Source of the DNA: Primulina eburnea
Lineage: Eukaryota > Streptophyta > Magnoliopsida > Lamiales > Gesneriaceae
Length of the DNA stretch: 64,000 nucleotides
Direction of reading: 5' to 3'
NCBI RefSeq assembly: GCF_022965805.1
Contig: NC_133104.1
Coordinates: forward strand, 25,044,069-25,108,068
A program made the translations under genes and the position numbers. Under the pieces are notes generated by a model. The model saw only the letters and a list, made by a program, of their open reading frames with translations, was not told the origin of the DNA and did not search any database. Positions 22,101 through 34,185 of the stretch are shown piece by piece; the first letter of the stretch is position 1, and each line of letters starts with the position of its first letter.

Positions 22101-22544
22101 CGATTTTCACCATACACTTTACGACACTTTATTTTTACGTTGTATGCGATTTTATGATATATTTACTTGTTATTCAAGATATATTCATGTTGAATCTTTA
22201 GACTCACTAGACTTGATTGTTGTAGGTATTGAAGAGGTCGAGACCGCGGGCGAAGACCAGTGAGCGATCTTGGGACAGCAGTAGTAAACCCGAGGACCTC
22301 ATGATTTAGTGTATGCACTTTTATTATTCAAACTCTGTTTTAGTACGTTGGATTATTTTTAAGTTGATGTTTACGTTGGATTATTTTTAAATTGTTTGTT
22401 GAAACCAATATTTGCTTCTGCTGGAAATTTAAAGTTAAAAAAATTATTTACATGTTTATTTTACAAATGAGACAAGATAATTATTTATTTAGAAAATTTT
22501 TAATAATTCCGCTAAAATACGAATACGAAATACGGGCCTTTACA
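19139..22544 (+). repeat. Element B 3' LTR
   Basis: It is intact, from TGTAACGTCTCG to GGGCCTTTACA, about 3.4 kb, and matches the 5' LTR apart from the SINE-like insert. The conserved hairpin is at 22192-22205 with one change (GAATCTTTAGACTC). Confidence 0.9.
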
Positions 22545-24072
22545 GCTGGAGCCTTGGGCTGGGGAAGAGTCCACGTGAAGTGGGACTCTCCCCCAAAGCA
22601 TGCGCAAGTACTGTTAGGGAGTTCTAGGGGCTGTGGCTCGGTTGAGGGTTGGGCTAGGTGGTCTGGACAATGGCCAAGGATGGTCCATGGAGGTTAGGAA
22701 GGGCTGGGATCGGTGGTTACCTGGGTAAGAACCTTCAGAAATGAATTATAGCAGCAGTAGCGTGTGAGATGCTTGAGCGCGAGGCTGCTGTCCTTTGGTT
22801 CAGGGGCTTCCCTGCTTGGGTTCTAGGGTTGGGCTGGTCTGGCATGGTCCAGGGATGCCTCGGGTCAGGTGGGGTTGGTGGCTAAGGGCTGGAAGAGTCC
22901 TAGACTAGGTAGGAGTCCTATTGTTCATCGGAGACTCACACACTCACGTGCAGGATTTTGGGGCGAATTCCAAGAGGGTTTTGAGCGGGCCAAGGCTGGT
23001 TCTTTGGGCTGGGCTTGGTCAGGAGGGTTCCTATGTGGGTTGGCTTGGGTTTGGCTCAAGGTGTCTTGGGCGTGGCTCGAGTAATTTAGGAGATGGCTCG
23101 GTGTGTTCGATAAGGTGTCAAAAACGAAAATAATAAAGCTAAAAATGACTCCATGGGTCCACAGGTGAGGCTCATGACTTGGAAGAGTAGAATAAATAAT
23201 AAAAATGTTATGTTTAAAATTTGGGATCAAAATAACGAGTTTTGGATTTATCCGGGATATAATCGCCTCACGAAACTCTAACTTAGGACTTAATTGAAAT
23301 GCCTAGTTTTATGGTTTATAAAATTATGAAAAATTATATTTAGGGCTAAATAATTATTACAAGTAGAATTTTTGAATTTGGGAATTTTATATTAAGTTTT
23401 ATTTTAATTCGGGATTTAAACGCATTAATATGTTTTATTTAAAAACTAAAATATAAGTCATCGATTTAGGCTAAATAAAAATATGAGAAAATTCATGTAA
23501 GCATAAATAATTATTTGGGACATGTTAGAGTCAATGAAATTAAAAAAATGTAAGAAACGTGAAATTTTACGTCCAGTGGTACAACAGTCATTTTACACCT
23601 AGAAATTAGTAAATGTCATGGCAGTGCACTGAACTTTGTTATGTGCTAATATGATTATTTTCAATGGTTATGCATGTTTATGGAATTTTGCACGTTAAAA
23701 TGATTATTTTAAATGTTTATGGAATTTTATATGTTATGATTTAATATGTCAAAATGTTATTTTAAATGTTTTGATGTTAAAATGCCATTTTAAATGTTTA
23801 TAGATTTTTAATATGTTCAAATGTTTATTTTAAACGATTATGGATTTTTATGATAAAACGATAAAGTTAAAAGACATGTTGCATGCTTGGTTTAAAAGAA
23901 AAACATTATATGCATGATTAAATTTTATAAAGTGATGAGAACATGAAACGTTGAAAGAAGTGAAGTTATTGTGACTAATACGATGATATGTTGGAGATAT
24001 TGTGAGGGTTATGGTTCCAATGGGAGCGCGACGATCGTATTTTCATTGATACTAATATGATGATATGATAAT

Positions 24073-24245
24073 ATGAATGGGGATGTCGTGAGGGGAGAAG
24101 GCCCCAGAAGGAGCCCATTTACAGGAGAAAGTCACAGAGGGAGCCTATTTATAGGAGAAGGCCCCAGAGGAAACCTATTTATGGGAAAAGCCCCACGAGG
24201 GAGCCCGTCTATGACAGAAGGCCCCCGAAGGAGCCCCGACGATCG
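24073..24245 (+). repeat. 30-bp minisatellite in the A LTR
   Basis: About five imperfect 30-bp units carry the core AGAAGGCCCCAGAGGGAGCC and then TATTTATAGG-like spacer. The minus-strand A LTR at the right end of the window has a shorter version (about 63580-63700). The 26344-29462 LTR lost this region. Confidence 0.75.
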
Positions 24246-24429
24246 CATTTCCATATGAGGATATGATAGGCCAAGGCCTAGTTGAGCGGTGAGAGTGTTG
24301 CGGGTGTCCCCGCCGCTCAGTACTGTGGTTACATGTAGATGGGTCTATCGCCCAACACTTAGGCGTAGACGTATGTGAACACGAAAGTCACAATTAACGA
24401 TCTGAATTCAACGAAAAGAAAAAGTAATA

Positions 24430-24520
24430 CATATATGTTGATGATGATATGAATATGTTGCTGATACGTATATGAATATGTTGAATATGAATATGTTTAT
24501 AATGAATATGAATATGTTTA
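24430..24520 (+). repeat. GAATATGTT-type short repeats in A LTR
   Basis: There are repeated GAATATGTT and ATATGAATATG words. The equivalent in the minus-strand A LTR is the CATATTCATATTC run near 63356-63410. Confidence 0.6.
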
Positions 24521-25108
24521 TGAAAGGTCTATGAAAAGGTTTATGTTTAAAGTTTATGCATCATGAAAAGGTTTTTTGAAAACGTTTATGGTTAAAGTTT
24601 GTGTATCTTCATGAAAACGATATTTTAATTACAAGTATTTTTACGGTGTGTGTAATCTGTATATGTAGTACTTGTTATCAAGATTATGGTGTGTTGAGTC
24701 TTTAGACTCACTAAGTGTGATTGATGGAGGTGATATTGATAGTTATGACATGGGAGGTCTTGATGGTTGACTTTGCTGGACTGAATGCGCACATAACCCA
24801 ATGACCTACGATAGTTTTCCGCACTAGTTATGATTTATGATTTTAAGTGATGTTATAGATATTTTTACGACTATTTAATTATGAGTGGTTATAGTATGGG
24901 CTATATTTTTCAAATGTTATTTTTAGGTTTAGTAAAATTTTGGATAATTTTATGCTAAATTATTTCCTTTGATTTTCAAATATTTGTTGGAGGTTTTATT
25001 TTAAAATGGTGCAAAATTATTTTTATGTATATGTATATGTAGTGGCTGAATTTTGAGAGCTTTAAAAAATCTATTACTTTTTAAGCAAAACGAATATCAG
25101 ACGTTTCA

Positions 25109-26343
25109 GTTGGTATTAGAGCAATAGTTCTGTAAAGGGTTGTGCCACCATCAGTCCGGAAAGATCAGTCGTCAAGCCTCAAATTGTAAGTTTAAATGCT
25201 TTATATGTTGTTACCTGAATGATTAAATAACTTATATGTTTACGCCACATGTTTAATAGCTTTATGATAATATATGATTTATATACTTTAGAATATTTAT
25301 ACGTGATACGATATGAAACAAGAAATTATTTGATTTTAACGCATGTTGGCTTTTTGGTGAAATTGGACCATATTGATTTTTGGGTTCAAGTATTGACGTT
25401 CTACTTTTTGGGCCGTAAGTTAATCGTGAATATTATGAATGCTTTTGGGACACGTAGATTTTTTAAGAAAATATTTATGATTCGTGGTTACTAAAATTAA
25501 TTTTTGGGAACTACTCATAAGTAATAATTATTCGAGGATTGCAACGACTTTGAGAATATAAAAATGTATAAATTTGGATTTTATGTTTTGATGAAAGGTA
25601 AAATTGGTTATAACAATTGATTTTGGGTAAAAAAGTTTAAATTATAGAAATTTATGTTATGGGAAAACCGTTGAAGAGAATTAAGAATGTTAAGAACTTA
25701 TGGGTTAATCGTAGGATTTTGAAATTAAGGACCAATTCGGATAATTTTTTAGAAAATTAAGAATTAATTTTGCAATTGTTAAAGAAATTGGGACTGGTTA
25801 AGTATTAAGTGAGAATTGAATGGTTTAAATGCTAAGATTTTTTTATGATTTGGGCTCGAAAAGATATTTAGAACCTTCAGACATCTTGGTTATAAGGTTA
25901 TAAAGAATGTTAATCAAGGGTTTTTAATGATGAATCGATACTAGGCTTTAAAATCTAAGCGTTAGCAGAAGCGTTTGGGATTTTAAGGTTGAAATATGAC
26001 GAGTTGATGAATATTTTGGGTATAAAATAAGGAAAGTAATATACGATGAGTATTATCATCCATCTTTTAATATTAGGAATTGTAAGAAAAAATGAAATTC
26101 GAGGCTATAATAGTAACATCACTAAGTCATTATGGGTCTTTTTAAGTTGCGAATTGCAAAACGAGGATTTAGAAGGTAAAATTAATTGGGATCAAGGAGA
26201 CGTAAGGACATTCTAGAATTTAAGTTTTATCAGAGTAGCGCAGCAGAAGCGTGGATTTTTGAGATATTAGAACTAAGTCTAAACTTTGGGTTATTAAGGA
26301 TAAGCGAATTTTGAGGACGAAATTCAATTTAAGGGAGGAAGAT
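25109..26343 (+). mobile_element. Family A internal region (complete, non-coding)
   Basis: About 1.2 kb lies between two A LTRs. A primer site TGGTATTAGAGC (25111-25122, one change from the iMet type) follows the LTR, then a leader with splice-donor GTAAGT at 25186-25191. The rest is AT-rich with no gag or pol, and it ends in the polypurine tract AAGGGAGGAAGA. With LTRs of 3.1-3.7 kb this is a large-LTR, small-internal derivative dependent on another element. Confidence 0.8.
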
Positions 26344-29300
26344 TGTAACACCCTGAAAATTTAAAGGTCCACGTAAATTACATGCATGCAATTACTAAAT
26401 TCTTTGTGTATTTTAATTAAATGTTTTAATTGCATAAATGAATTATGTGATGGATATTGACATGTTTAAAACATACTTTTCTGCATGGTTGTATTAAAAT
26501 ATATTTTTAAAGGTTATTCGAGTTGCGATCGAGGAACGGAGACCGATGGCTGAAAAATAGAAAATGTTTTTATTTGTTAATTGTTTTTAATTATTTAAAT
26601 TTAGGGTGATGCTTTTTCATATTTTTGAAAATAAGGAGTTTTGAGATGATTTTATATGTGAGGACGTAATTTTTACTGATATTGGATTTTCAACAAAAAT
26701 ACGAATGTTTTGGGCAACCCGGCTAATAAATTCACAAACTTATTTTACTAAAACTATTTTAATATTTTAATTAAATCCTAATCAAGCACTAACGGGCCTA
26801 ATTACATGCTTAATGGGCCTAAGCCTTGATTAGTGAATTATTTAGTATAATATGTATTAAAACTCTCCCCACACCCTACACTTTTCACACGCCACTTTTC
26901 TGAAAAATCCAGCAAACCCACACGGCACACACATCATATTTATTAAAGGAAAAGCTCCAAAATTTCAAAGGGATTCAGCCAAGGTTTTTCTTCGCCGCCG
27001 TTCTTTGCATCGCCATCGAATATTCGCGCGTTTAAAACGCAAAGGCACGCCATATTCTTTCCTTCAAACATCTATCACACCATAATATTTATTTGAACAT
27101 GTTTGATAGAAAACAAGGCACACAACTTGATATTTTCGTAACTATGCCTACATGTGTATTAAACTCTTGATTTGTGTTTCCAAATTCATGTTTTTATTTT
27201 GTTTAAGGGGCTGCCATGGATAGGGTATTAATATGGAATGGTTTATAGCTAAAAACATCATAAATAATAAAGAAAACCAGGCTGGACCGTAGGAGGAAAA
27301 CAGGAAGAAAAAAAGGGGGTCGAAAATTTTGTTGATTTCAAGGTGCAAGTTCGGTTGGTTGTGCATGGGGCCAGAGGGCTCGACCAGGCCCTTGTGGTTA
27401 GGTCCTAGGGGTCATGGTTAGGTCCTAGGAAGGGTCCTATGAGGGCTAGGGCTCGAGCCTTGGGATGGGGAAGAGTCCACGTGAAGTGGGACTCTCCCCC
27501 AAAGCATGAGCAGGTACTGTTCGGGAGTTCCAGGGGCTGTGGCTCGGTTGAGGGCTGGGATAGGTGGTCTGTATAGTGGCCAAGGATATCCAAGCAAGGT
27601 GAGGAAGGGCTGGGCTCAGTGGTCACTGGGTAAGAACCTCCACGAAAGAATTATAGCAGCAGTAGCGTGTAGGATGCTTGGGCGCGAGGCTGCTTTCCTT
27701 TGGTTCAGCGGCTTTGCTGTTTGGGTTCAGTGGCTGGGCTGGTCTGGCATGGTCCAGGGATGTCTAGGGTCAGGTGGGCTCTGTGGCTAAGGGCTGGAAG
27801 AGTCCTAGACTAGGTAGGAGTTCTATTGTTCATGGGAGACTCAGACACTCACGTGTGGGATTTTGGGGCGAATTCCAAGAAAGTTTTGAGCGGGACAAGG
27901 CTGGTTCTTTGGGCTGGGCTTGGTCAGGAGGTTTATAGGTGGGTTGGATCGGGTTTGGCTCAAGGTGACTTGGGCGTGGCTCGAGTAAATTAGGAGATGG
28001 CTCGGTGTGTTCGATAAGGTGTCAAAAACGAAAATAATAAAGCTAAAAATGACTCCATGTCCATGGGTGTGGCTCATGACTTGGAAGAGTAGAATAAATA
28101 ATAAAAATGTTATGTTTAAAATTTGGGGTTAACGAGTTTTGGATTTATCCGGGATTTAATCGCCTCACGAAACGCTAATTAAGGACTTAATTGAAACGCC
28201 TAGTTTTATGCTTTACAAAATTATGTAAAAATATGTTTAAGCTCAAATAATTATTAAAAGTATAAGTTTTGAATTGGGGAATTTTATATTAAGTTTTGGT
28301 TTAATTCGGGATTTAAACGCAGTAATATGTCTTATTTAAAGATTAAATTATAAGTCATCGATTTAAGCTAAATAAAAACATGAGAAAATTCATGTAAGCT
28401 TAAATAATTATTTGGGACATGTTAGAGTCAATGGAATTAAGAAAATGTCAAAAACATGAAATTTTACGTTCAGGGGTAAAAATGACATTTTACACCTAGA
28501 AATTAGTAAACGTCATGGCAGTGCCCTGAATGATGTTATGTGCTAATATGATTATTTTCAATGGTTATGGATATTTATGGAATTTTTTATGTTAAAATGA
28601 TTATTTAAATGTTTCTGGAATTTTAGACGTTATGATTTAATATGTCAAAATTTTTTGCTGGTGTCCCCGTCGCCCAGTACTGTGGTTACATGTAGATGGA
28701 TCCATCGCCCAACACATAGACGTAGACGTATATGAACACGAAAGTCACAATTAACTATCTGAATTCAACGAAAGGAAAAAGAAATATGTATATGTTGATG
28801 ATAATACTTATATGAATATGTTGAATATGAATATGTTTATAATGAATATGAATATGTTTATGAAAGGTTTATGAAAATGTTTATGTTTAAAGTTTATGCA
28901 TCATGAAAAGGTTTTTTAAAAACGTTTATGGTTAAAGTTTATGTATCTTCATGAAAACGATATTTTAAGTACAAGTATTTTTACGTTGCATTTAATCTAT
29001 ATATGTAGTACTTGTTATCAAGATTATTGTATGTTGAGTCTTTAAACTCACTAGGTGTGATTGATGCATGTGATATTGATAATTATGACACGGGAGGTCT
29101 TGATGGTTGACTTTGCTGGACTGAATGTACACATAACCCGAGGACCTACGCTAGTTTTCCGCACTAGTTATGATTTATGATTTTAAGTGAGGTTAAAGAT
29201 ATTTTTACGATGATTTAATTATGAGTGGTTTTTGAGAGGTTATAGTATGGACTATATTTTTCAAATTTTATTTTTAGGTTTAGTAAAATGTTGGATAATT

Positions 29301-29462
29301 TTATGCTAAATTATTTCCTTTGATTTTCAAATATTAATTGGAGGTTTTATTTTAAAATGGTGCAAAAGTATTTTTATGTATATGTATATGTAGTGGCCGA
29401 AGTTTGAGAGCTTTTAAAAAAAATCTAGTACTTTTTAAGCAAAAAGATTAGCAGACATTTCA
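26344..29462 (+). repeat. Family A LTR, second copy of the tandem
   Basis: It runs from TGTAACACCC to ACATTTCA and is uninterrupted. Relative to the first LTR it lacks about 540 bp (junction about 28650-28657, corresponding to about 23753-24297), including the minisatellite. The conserved hairpin is present at 29036-29049 with one change. Confidence 0.85.
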
Positions 29463-30963
29463 ATTGTCTTTGTGTAAGACTGTATTTGAGGGGTGGTGTG
29501 TGTGCGTGTGTGAGAACTGATCTCTAAAAACTACAAGAAAGATGGTCTCACACACTGAGGGAAATTTGGCTTATAATATAAACTGATAACACATTGAAAT
29601 ATTCACTTTGGGCTGATTGCTTCTCTCTTGTAAGCTGATATGCAATATGCGTGCCCTTCTTCTTTTCACTTGTCAATTCTCATCATTGTCTTCACTAAGC
29701 ATCGGCTTCTATTTATAGGCGTTTGGCTGCACATACAGTGAGACTCAATTATTGTGATCGTTGCATTTTGAATCTGTTCCTAGAAATCTTTTCCGGAACT
29801 TTTGGCTTTAAGCTCTGATGCAACGTCTCTTATTGTACCTTTAACGTACAATAGCTTTTGTACCTTTGTGCACAGCTGGATTAAGCTTGCTGTATTTGCA
29901 AACTGGTTCGCCCCTAACTGATGTTTTGAACTGGTGAGGGAGAAATCAGTTGACTAGTCAGCTGAACTGATTTAACTGATTCAGTTGAACTGGTCAGTTT
30001 GGCTCTTCATCGGTTGAACTTTTCATCAGCTGGCCGTGCTTCTGAAGGTTTTCTTCCGAACCACCTATTAACTGGACAATCAGTTGAACTGCTCTTGATA
30101 CTTCAGTTGAATTGGTACAGTTCGATCAATCAGTTGGTACTTTCTGTTTGTGTCTCGATAGCTTCAGTTTAAGCTTGGTAACTGATCAGTTCGAAGCCTA
30201 ATTAGTTTCAGTTTCTGCGCACTTATGTAAACTCATTAGAAACAAATAAACAAGTTTTGTTAACATCAAATCAAGATTGCGGACATAAAATGTTCCAACA
30301 CTTTACAACTTTTATTAATACGCAACTGATATGTTTGCTAAGCACAAATGATCTTAAAGATCGAATATAATAATAATAAATATTTGTGCTTGTGCTCAAA
30401 ATATAGCCTTAAAGCTATAAATATATATTTGATAAGTGTGAGATTCTTGTAACTTATATTTAAAAGCTTTTTAACTCAAGAATGAATGTACGCGCAAAGT
30501 CTTTTTCTCAGCTGATCTTCTCGGCCAATTATAGGCTTTGCTTCCCAATGGTAATATTGAATTCATTCAAATAATTTTATCTGTTGATTTGTATTTAGTA
30601 GACACGCCATCATTCTTTTAACAATCTTATATTGTGGCATTCTGATATGCAGAGTTCCCACTACAAGTTGTAGTCTGCTCTTGCACAAATGGTCGCTTGA
30701 TAGATACGCTCCTTATTTGATTACGTGTCAAGTTGATTTATCAGTTGACTTTCATAGCCGATTGATGAACTGATAGTGTAACTGATAGTTCAGTTTTCTA
30801 TGTAGCTTTTCGATGGACTGACTGTGTAACTGACCCGTCTTGTAGTGGGAACTCCGCATATCAGAATGCAGCAAGTTCAGTTGATTTATCAGTTGACTTT
30901 CAAGTTCCAATATAAAACATTATTTTTGGGTCAATGATTAACCTTGTGAATATTAAATTGGAC
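29463..30963 (-). mobile_element. Degenerate Copia-type LTR region (tentative)
   Basis: On the minus strand a terminus-like TGTTGGAACA is present (plus 30292-30301), followed by GATTGCGGACATAAAATG read in reverse, and a candidate end TGTCTTTGTG at about 29465. The stretch is very rich in CAGTT and AACTG words, with an inverted repeat at about 30636-30668 and 30839-30871. No target duplication or coding region was found, so this may be one solo LTR plus fragments. Confidence 0.4.
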
Positions 30964-33900
30964 TGTAAAGGCCCGTATTTTGTATCATAATTTTTCGGAA
31001 TTATTAAAAATTTTCTAAGTAAATAATTATTTTATCTCATTTAATTAAAATAAGCATGTAAATAATTATTAACTTTAAAATAACAACGGAAGCGAATAAT
31101 GTTCTCAACCAACAATTTAAAAATAATCCAACGTAAACATCAATTTAAAATAATCCAACATATTAAAACTGAGTTTGCATAATAAAAGGTGCATAAATTA
31201 AATCATGAGGTCCTCGGGTTTACTACTGTTGTCCCAAGATCGCTCACTGGTCCACGCCCTCCGTCTCGGCCTCAACAATATCTACAACAATCAAGTCTAG
31301 TGAGTCTAAAGACTCAACATGTATATATCGTGAATAACAAATAAATATATCATAAAATCGCATGCAACTTAAAAATAAAGTATCGTAAGGCGTACGATGA
31401 AAATCGTATCATGAATAATTATAACTACGCGCATATCTGAAAATCATACGTAAAAGCTTTGCTCCATAGAGCTCTGTCATAACATATCATAATTTTCTGT
31501 AGAGATAATGTTTCTAAGCTAGTGGCCCATAACATAGCGTAAGCGCCTGATCAGACTAAACCACAGTATACTAGGCGGTAGAGATCAATCACAGCCTTTG
31601 GACTGGATGTCCGTACCCATACATAATCATAACCAGTCGTAAGTCACCGGGCGGAGAGGTCCTCGGTTGCGCCTACCGACTTCCAAACCCATAAGCATAG
31701 GGTGGCCACAAGACATATAGCATATATCTCAAAAATAAACATTTTATATTTTTATGCACGTAATATAATTATAACTTATTTTTACCGGATGAGTTGGATT
31801 GTTCCTAGGCTTGCTGCGACTTACTACTAATATGTGACACATGCAATAAATCTTAACTTGACAAAATTTTAACAATAGAACCAAAAACGAGACGATTCGG
31901 ACCAACAACTTGATTTTTAACCATGGATTCGTACCAACCCGAACCAACATTAAACCGAAGTTTAACCATTATTAAAAATACCCCAAACATACTGAAAAAT
32001 ATGCATAATAACTGTAAAACACGAAAATAGGTGAAAGGAATCCAAAAACATAAAACACTCTTTCGAGAGTCATTTTGGCACCTTTCACCGTAAATTCTCG
32101 TACGACCTCTAAACTCGACCAAATCACGAACGGCCAAAAACATGACTTTCCTAACTCATTGAGGTACTGTCTAGTTCAAGGCCATGGGCTAAAAGCCAAC
32201 CAAGAGCTCAAACAAGTACCAAAACCGAAGTTCAAAGCTGCTGGAAAAGTGCAGCAGTAGTAGTTTATTTGCTTGTGGTGAAAATTCCGAAATAAATGAC
32301 TATGGGCTTGAACCACTGCCCAAGGACTCTTATCAACATCCTAAGGCTTGTCTTGGACCATGGCTAAGGGCTAGAAGCCAACCACAATCCAAGGAAACAC
32401 CTAAGACAATTACAGCATACCAACCAAGAGCACCACTTGCTGCATAGTGTGTTGTATTGAACCATTTTACTGTCTTGTCTCATTCCAAGGGCCATTTTAT
32501 CGACCATGGCTCGATCTAGGCATGGTGGAGTGTTGTAGGAACCATGGCTATGGGCTTGAATCCAACCATAATCCATACAACACAACCAAAACCGAAACAC
32601 AATCCTACAGAATTTGGGGGAAACCGAAATGAACTTGTTTTGTTTTGAAGAATTATCGATGGATCAGTGAACCAAGCTTGGAAAGGACACCTTGGTCACG
32701 TCCTAAACATGATAAGGAATGGTTCTAACCATGGCTATAGTCCCCAGGACAGCCAAGATTCGAACATCCCTCAAGCAACTCAAGGACAGCAAATTATGAC
32801 TCATTTCTGCAGCTTATGTAAAGTTGCTGTCATTGCTTCGTTCTTTGAGGGTATGGACTGAAACCAATGGACCAATAACACCCTAACACACTCTAAATTA
32901 TGCCTAGAAGCAGCCTTGAGTGCCTGGAATCGAGCAACCTCCTGTAAGCAACAAAGATCAGCAAACCGTGAAGTGGAAAACAAGGGAGCCGAAAATTCTG
33001 TACAGCTTATTGCTTGGAGTGTTGCTGTCCATTTCGGTTTATGTCTTGAATCATGCATATATGATGGTTTTAAAATATCTATAGGACTTGATTGAAGAGA
33101 AAAGAAACAACATATACATGCCTGGAATTTGTTTTGAAGAAAAACAAATCAAAACGACAATACGACGCGACGGGATCGGAGTTGGCTTCCCTCTTGATCT
33201 CTTACTGATTTTCTGCTACATTCACGATCTAAGCTGATGATCTTTCTGGTGTTTTCGAAACTTAAGGTTGTAGGAAGTGTAAGGGATGCAAGTGAATGAT
33301 ATGGGAGGTCTTAAAGGTGTAATAATATCCATTAAGTTGGGGGTTACAAGTCTAGGGGTTGAGGGAATTTGAAATACTTCTTCTTGTTCATAACAGCCGA
33401 TGCTTTGTTCTTATTTTACTGCATGTACACGCTGATTTGCTAGGTTAGTGGCTTGAGTAGGATTAAGGTGCATTATAGTATTTGAATTAATCATAATTGG
33501 TGACTTAAAGGTGGAGAATGAATACACTATAGAAGTGCAATTAGAGATGGTTTGACTTGAGGGTTACCAACCTTTGAAATATTTTAATTGTTGGTTATTA
33601 TTATTAATTTGCATTGTATATTTTTATTTAAAACTTGCATTTTAATTGTTTAAAATTTTAAACCTTCCTTATATTTATTTTAATGCATTAACAAATTAAT
33701 TTAGTTTAGCATCTTGCTTAGAACTTTTGCATGGCATACATGACCTCAATTTAAATGTTTAAATGCTATGTTTAATTTCTTGAATATATTTACCCTATAT
33801 TAGTTCATCCCCAATTGTTTACACATTTTACTTAAACTTTAATTAAATATTGAACCTAATAGAATTTATTTACTAATTTGATTCCCATTAATTAAATAAA

Positions 33901-34185
33901 TCCTAAAACATTCTTTTTCTATAAATTAAATTATTCCTTGACTTAATTTAAATTTAGGAATATTTTTCTTATTATTAATCTTATTTCTAATCTCCAAACT
34001 TCGGTCCGCCTCGCGTATTTATCCTGAAAAGATAAAACTAAACATCTACTTTTTTTAAAAATAAATAATCATGACTTAATAAATTTAATAGAATGAATTT
34101 AAACTCTAATGCATAAAAATCATTTTAATTTAAATAACAGTAATTATGCATGGCTTATACGTAGTTTGATTTTCGGGACGTTACA
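30964..34185 (-). repeat. Element B' 3' LTR
   Basis: In plus orientation it runs from TGTAAAGGCCCG to GGGACGTTACA, the reverse complement of the B LTR. The conserved hairpin appears as GAGTCTAAAGACTC at 31302-31315. It has about 80 bp (near 32455-32535) missing from the other B' LTR. Confidence 0.87.

Larger units (their letters stand above)
1385..22544 (+). mobile_element. Element B: non-autonomous Ty3/gypsy-type LTR retrotransposon (nested, itself interrupted)
   Basis: Its parts are a 5' LTR (1385-5089), an internal region split into 5090-6562 and 17983-19138 by element C, and a 3' LTR (19139-22544). Without insertions the LTRs are about 3.4 kb and the internal region about 2.6 kb. The internal region has an initiator-Met-type primer site and a polypurine tract (TTTAAGGGGGGTAGA) but no gag or pol. 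A complete relative in opposite orientation, B' (30964-39931), has the same layout. It is best described as a large non-coding derivative that must use proteins of another element; C is the best candidate in view. Confidence 0.85.
22545..25108 (+). repeat. Family A LTR, right part
   Basis: It continues the LTR begun at 276, aligns with 27450-29462, and ends ACGTTTCA just before a primer site. It contains a 30-bp minisatellite (24073-24245), GAATATGTT-type repeats (about 24430-24520) and the conserved hairpin GAGTCTTTAGACTC at 24696-24709. Confidence 0.82.

Noticed and set aside
24073..24258. A short open frame with a repeated GEGPRRSP-like pattern
   Set aside because: The peptide repeat is a by-product of the 30-bp minisatellite inside an LTR; no gene context.
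32447..32861. Short open frames with HGYG or similar phrases in B' LTRs
   Set aside because: They recur in every B-type LTR because of the degenerate repeat units and have no start context or domain.
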